Source of the DNA: Candidatus Nitrosopumilus sp.
GTDB lineage: Archaea; Thermoproteota; Nitrososphaeria; Nitrososphaerales; Nitrosopumilaceae
Assembly: GCA_030637455.1 (NCBI GenBank)
Contig: DAOWGL010000066.1
Location: 1 to 7,345 of the forward strand
Length of the DNA: 7,345 nt
Reading direction: 5' to 3'
Numbering within the stretch: position 1 is the first letter of the stretch; each line of letters starts with the position of its first letter. Positions 5,406-7,345 of this stretch are shown here, one piece after another. The notes under the pieces are model-generated. The model made no database searches. It was not told where the DNA came from and saw only the letters and a list, made by a program, of their open reading frames with translations. The position numbers and the translations under genes were made by a program.

Positions 5406-5837
5406 TTGTTCAAAAATATACTTGTGCCTTTTGATCTTTCAACACAATCTACTAGAGCTTTTAAAGTTGCATTAGATATTGCTAAATGTCGTGATTCTAA
5501 AGTAACCTTACTTACTTGTCTTGAAGGTGATGCATGGCATCACAAATACTATGATTCAAGAGCAGATAATGAATTGATTCAAAAGCAAAAAAAAGTTTCA
5601 AAAAAACACCTTGAACAATTGGAATCTTTGGCAGAAAAAAATAATGTTTCTATTAAATCACAAATTATAACATCAAAATCAGTGGTTAATGATATTGTTA
5701 CTTATGCAAAATCTAGAAAATATGATCTGATAGTAATTGGTTCCCACGGTAGAACTGGATTTGATAAATTACTTTTAGGCAGTGTTGCAAATGGTGTTTC
5801 TCAAAAATCCCGATGTCCTGTCTTAATTGTCAAGTAA
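5406..5837 (+). CDS. Universal stress protein (UspA family), operon with HPF-like gene
   Basis: This is a 143-aa single-domain USP. It begins FKNILVPFDLSTQS, where the usual DGS loop reads DLS, and has the ATP-binding motif G112-SH-G115-x9-G125-S126 followed by PVLIVK. The core IGSHGRTGFDKLLLGSVA is the closest of the three USPs here to the classical bacterial/archaeal consensus. The middle is Lys/His-rich (DAWHHKYYDS) with a helical segment that includes KKHLEQLESLAEKN. Initiation is at TTG 5406, two bases after the preceding stop, with an AAGGA site 9 nt upstream, so it depends on the operon promoter near 5030. The protein is probably a soluble ATP-binding dimer. Co-transcription with a possible hibernation factor and a dehydrogenase suggests action under energy limitation, but no partner is shown by the sequence. 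Confidence 0.93.
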   Translation: MFKNILVPFDLSTQSTRAFKVALDIAKCRDSKVTLLTCLEGDAWHHKYYDSRADNELIQKQKKVSKKHLEQLESLAEKNNVSIKSQIITSKSVVNDIVTYAKSRKYDLIVIGSHGRTGFDKLLLGSVANGVSQKSRCPVLIVK

Positions 5838-5844
5838 ATCGAAT

Positions 5845-5850
5845 GTGATC
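5845..5850 (+). promoter_or_regulatory. Shine-Dalgarno site GTGATC for the dehydrogenase
   Basis: GTGATC complements the GAUCAC at the 3' end of archaeal 16S rRNA. It lies 3 nt before TTG 5854, a normal distance for this 3' portion of the full GGAGGTGATC pairing site. It supports TTG 5854 as the start in the 16-nt gap after the USP gene. Confidence 0.5.
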
Positions 5851-5853
5851 TAA

Positions 5854-6756
5854 TTGATTTCGATAGTTGGTAGCGGCCGTGTTGGCGCATCTATAGGATT
5901 CCTTTGTGTGTCAAATGGATTGGATGATGTCTTACTTGTTAATCGTGATAAAAAAAAGGCAATTGGTGAGGCATTAGACATTGCAAGCGCAATCCCTGCA
6001 AACTCTAAATACACTGTTCGTGGAACTGACGACTATTCTCAAATATCTGGTTCTGACATTGTTGTGATTACTGCTAGTGTTGGTGTTTACATGAAAGATA
6101 GAACTGAAAATATCATACTACAGGTAAAGATGATAAAAGAAATTGCACAAAAAATTAAACAGTATTGCTCATCTGCAATCATTTTGATAGTATCTAACCC
6201 TCTTGATGTTTTGACTTATTTTTTCCAAAAAGAAACTGCTATTCCTAGATTCAAAGTAATTGGTATTGCATCTAGTCTTGATACAAGTCGATTCCGTTAT
6301 CTTATATCTGAAACACTATCTGTCCCACAATCTTCCATTTCTAATGCTATTGTTTTAGGAGAACATGGTGATTCCATGGTTCCTGTTTTCTCTGCCGTTA
6401 CAGTTGGTGGCAATCCTCTTTTTTCTATGATTGATAGTAGAGATACTATTACTGATGATGTCCGAAATTATTGGAAAAAACTGAGAAATTTTAAGAGCAG
6501 ATCTCAATTTGGTATTGACAAAAATACATTTGATGTTATTGATTCTATCATACACAAAAAAGAAATTATTATTCCCGCATCCGTGGTTCTTGAAGGTGAA
6601 TATGGGGAAAGTGATGTTGCTATGGGCGTACCTGTGAGAATTGATCAAAATGGTGTATCTGAGATACAAAAAATAAAACTTGATGATACGGAATCATCCT
6701 CTCTAAAAAAATCATCTGAAAAGATTCGCAATCACATTCGATCTATTCATACTTGA
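5854..6756 (+). CDS. Malate/lactate dehydrogenase-family protein, divergent
   Basis: This 300-aa NAD(P)-dependent 2-hydroxyacid dehydrogenase of the LDH/MDH superfamily would interconvert malate (or a related hydroxyacid) and its oxoacid in the cytosol. The dinucleotide motif is GSGRVG (6-11). Catalytic residues are in place: Arg83, Asn115 in SNPLD, Asp143 and Arg146 in SLDTSRF, and His171 in GEHGDS, with a family-type EGEYGESDVAMGVP near the C-terminus. Two things are odd. The end of the second beta strand reads V29-N30-R31 instead of the Asp that selects NAD, which points to possible NADP(H) use. The substrate loop that is normally ARKPGMTR in archaeal malate dehydrogenases reads GVYMKDR, about one residue shorter and without the specificity arginine in the aligned place. 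The true substrate is therefore less certain than the fold. Initiation is at TTG with a Shine-Dalgarno site, as the last gene of the operon. Its 3' end overlaps the opposing gene by 10 bp. Confidence 0.85.
   Translation: MISIVGSGRVGASIGFLCVSNGLDDVLLVNRDKKKAIGEALDIASAIPANSKYTVRGTDDYSQISGSDIVVITASVGVYMKDRTENIILQVKMIKEIAQKIKQYCSSAIILIVSNPLDVLTYFFQKETAIPRFKVIGIASSLDTSRFRYLISETLSVPQSSISNAIVLGEHGDSMVPVFSAVTVGGNPLFSMIDSRDTITDDVRNYWKKLRNFKSRSQFGIDKNTFDVIDSIIHKKEIIIPASVVLEGEYGESDVAMGVPVRIDQNGVSEIQKIKLDDTESSSLKKSSEKIRNHIRSIHT
6705..6711 (-). terminator. Candidate U7 terminator for the gene ending at 6747
   Basis: Seven consecutive A on the plus strand give seven U in the minus-strand transcript, 36-42 nt past its stop and inside the dehydrogenase gene. 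This fits U-tract termination in archaea. Such runs also occur by chance in Lys-rich coding sequence. Confidence 0.3.
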
Positions 6757-7345
6757 TTTGTTAATTCTTTGAGTTTCTCTTGATGTTTATCACATAGTTT
6801 TTTATTTTCTAATTGTGAATAGAAAAGATCTTTTTGCCAATGGGCATTGAATAATCTACATTCTTTATTTTCACAAAATGCATCTCCTGTAGTGTAATAC
6901 ATGATGGCTTGTAACACATATCCTTCTGTAATGTCACTTAATCTTGAATCATGATATTCTAAAAATTCTCCCTTGTATCTTTCTTTGATTTCTTCTACCT
7001 TTCCTTCTGAAAAATTTGTCATTAGATCTAAATAGTATTGTTTAGGTTTTGCAGGTGCCTCTATGATTCCAGTCGTTGAAATTATTGTAGGGTTGGAACT
7101 GATTAGTGATCTAGCATGATATCTAAAATCATCATTATCAAATGTTGCAGTAAGCTTGTTTGTAAAAATTATGTGTAATGTGTTACCTGTAATCGAAATA
7201 TTCTCTGCAATAATGTTTTGTAATTCAAACCCATCATACAAAGTCATGATGTCTTGTTCAGATGTATCTTGGTTTTCTTTTTCAATTTGAATTTCTTCTT
7301 GCGTTGGAATGTGTTTTTTGAATTGTTTTTTTAAATCAAAAATTC
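6747..7345 (-). CDS. Archaeal protein with C-terminal Cys/His cluster (5' partial)
   Basis: The reading frame runs leftward from the right window edge with no stop. ATG 7247 would give 166 aa, but 32 further open codons lie between it and the edge. They encode a Lys/Glu/Gln-rich linker-like stretch with no ATG, GTG or TTG, and no TATA-like box sits about 24 nt before ATG 7247. The gene therefore probably starts outside the window. Counting from ATG 7247, the C-terminus holds C125-x4-C130, then NAHWQ with H136, then C152-x2-H155, a probable zinc site. The middle contains NPTIISTTGIIEAPAKPKQYY (53-72, given in part) and a helix ITEGYVLQAIMYY. This recalls an archaeal family annotated as DUF6775 'putative metallopeptidase', but that is from memory and no HExxH is visible in this portion. 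Function is unassigned. It converges on the dehydrogenase with a 10-bp stop-to-stop overlap. Confidence 0.7.
   Translation of the reverse strand, partial: IFDLKKQFKKHIPTQEEIQIEKENQDTSEQDIMTLYDGFELQNIIAENISITGNTLHIIFTNKLTATFDNDDFRYHARSLISSNPTIISTTGIIEAPAKPKQYYLDLMTNFSEGKVEEIKERYKGEFLEYHDSRLSDITEGYVLQAIMYYTTGDAFCENKECRLFNAHWQKDLFYSQLENKKLCDKHQEKLKELTNQV
6798..6808 (+). terminator. Candidate T-rich terminator after the dehydrogenase
   Basis: TTTTTTATTTT lies about 42-52 nt after the dehydrogenase stop, inside the opposing gene. It is the first strong T tract downstream and fits hairpin-free archaeal termination. This is a weak call. Confidence 0.3.

Noticed and set aside
6355..6669. Minus-strand open frame of 104 codons inside the dehydrogenase
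   Set aside because: It is the reverse-strand shadow of conserved dehydrogenase motifs (GEHGDS, EGEYG). Its Asn/Ile/His-rich composition does not resemble a real protein.
1..7345. CRISPR array, tRNA/rRNA genes, insertion sequence or attachment site
   Set aside because: No spaced direct repeats, cloverleaf-like segments, transposase motifs or terminal inverted repeats were seen. Coding density leaves no room for them.

Overview
The window looks like chromosomal DNA of an ammonia-oxidising thaumarchaeon, most likely marine group I.1a (Nitrosopumilus/Nitrosarchaeum-like). This is inferred from the low G+C, K/I/N-rich proteins, tight packing, several CBS-domain and universal stress proteins, archaeal TATA-type promoters about 24-25 nt upstream of start codons (leaderless transcripts), and Shine-Dalgarno sites with TTG starts inside operons. 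No rRNA, tRNA, mobile element, CRISPR array or prophage gene is visible. No gap between genes exceeds 112 bp, so nearly everything is coding.

Layout. (1) 3-914 (+): a cysteine synthase-family PLP enzyme, cut off at its 5' end by the window edge. (2) 2641-915 (-): a three-gene operon of thioredoxin reductase, a 71-aa four-cysteine protein and a helical protein of unknown function. (3) 3127-2690 (-): a two-CBS-domain protein, divergent from (4) 3240-4093 (+), two overlapping universal stress protein (USP) genes. (5) 4950-4096 (-): a four-CBS-domain protein, divergent from (6) 5062-6756 (+), an operon of a putative ribosome-hibernation (HPF/RaiA-like) protein, a third USP and a malate/lactate dehydrogenase-like enzyme. 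(7) 7345-6747 (-): a protein with a C-terminal Cys/His cluster whose reading frame stays open to the window edge.

How the genes may work together (inference). Regions 3-6 form two copies of one architecture: a CBS-domain gene facing away from a USP gene set across a short promoter region. CBS pairs bind adenine nucleotides and many USPs bind ATP. Together with a possible ribosome-hibernation factor and a dehydrogenase with an unusual cofactor-binding residue, this suggests an energy- or redox-responsive dormancy/stress locus, with thioredoxin reductase and a small cysteine protein beside it. In the 4.95-5.06 kb region the two promoters are near mirror images with identical TATA-to-start spacing, which suggests co-regulation.

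The weakest calls are the HPF-like assignment, the family of the last gene, and all operator and terminator sites.
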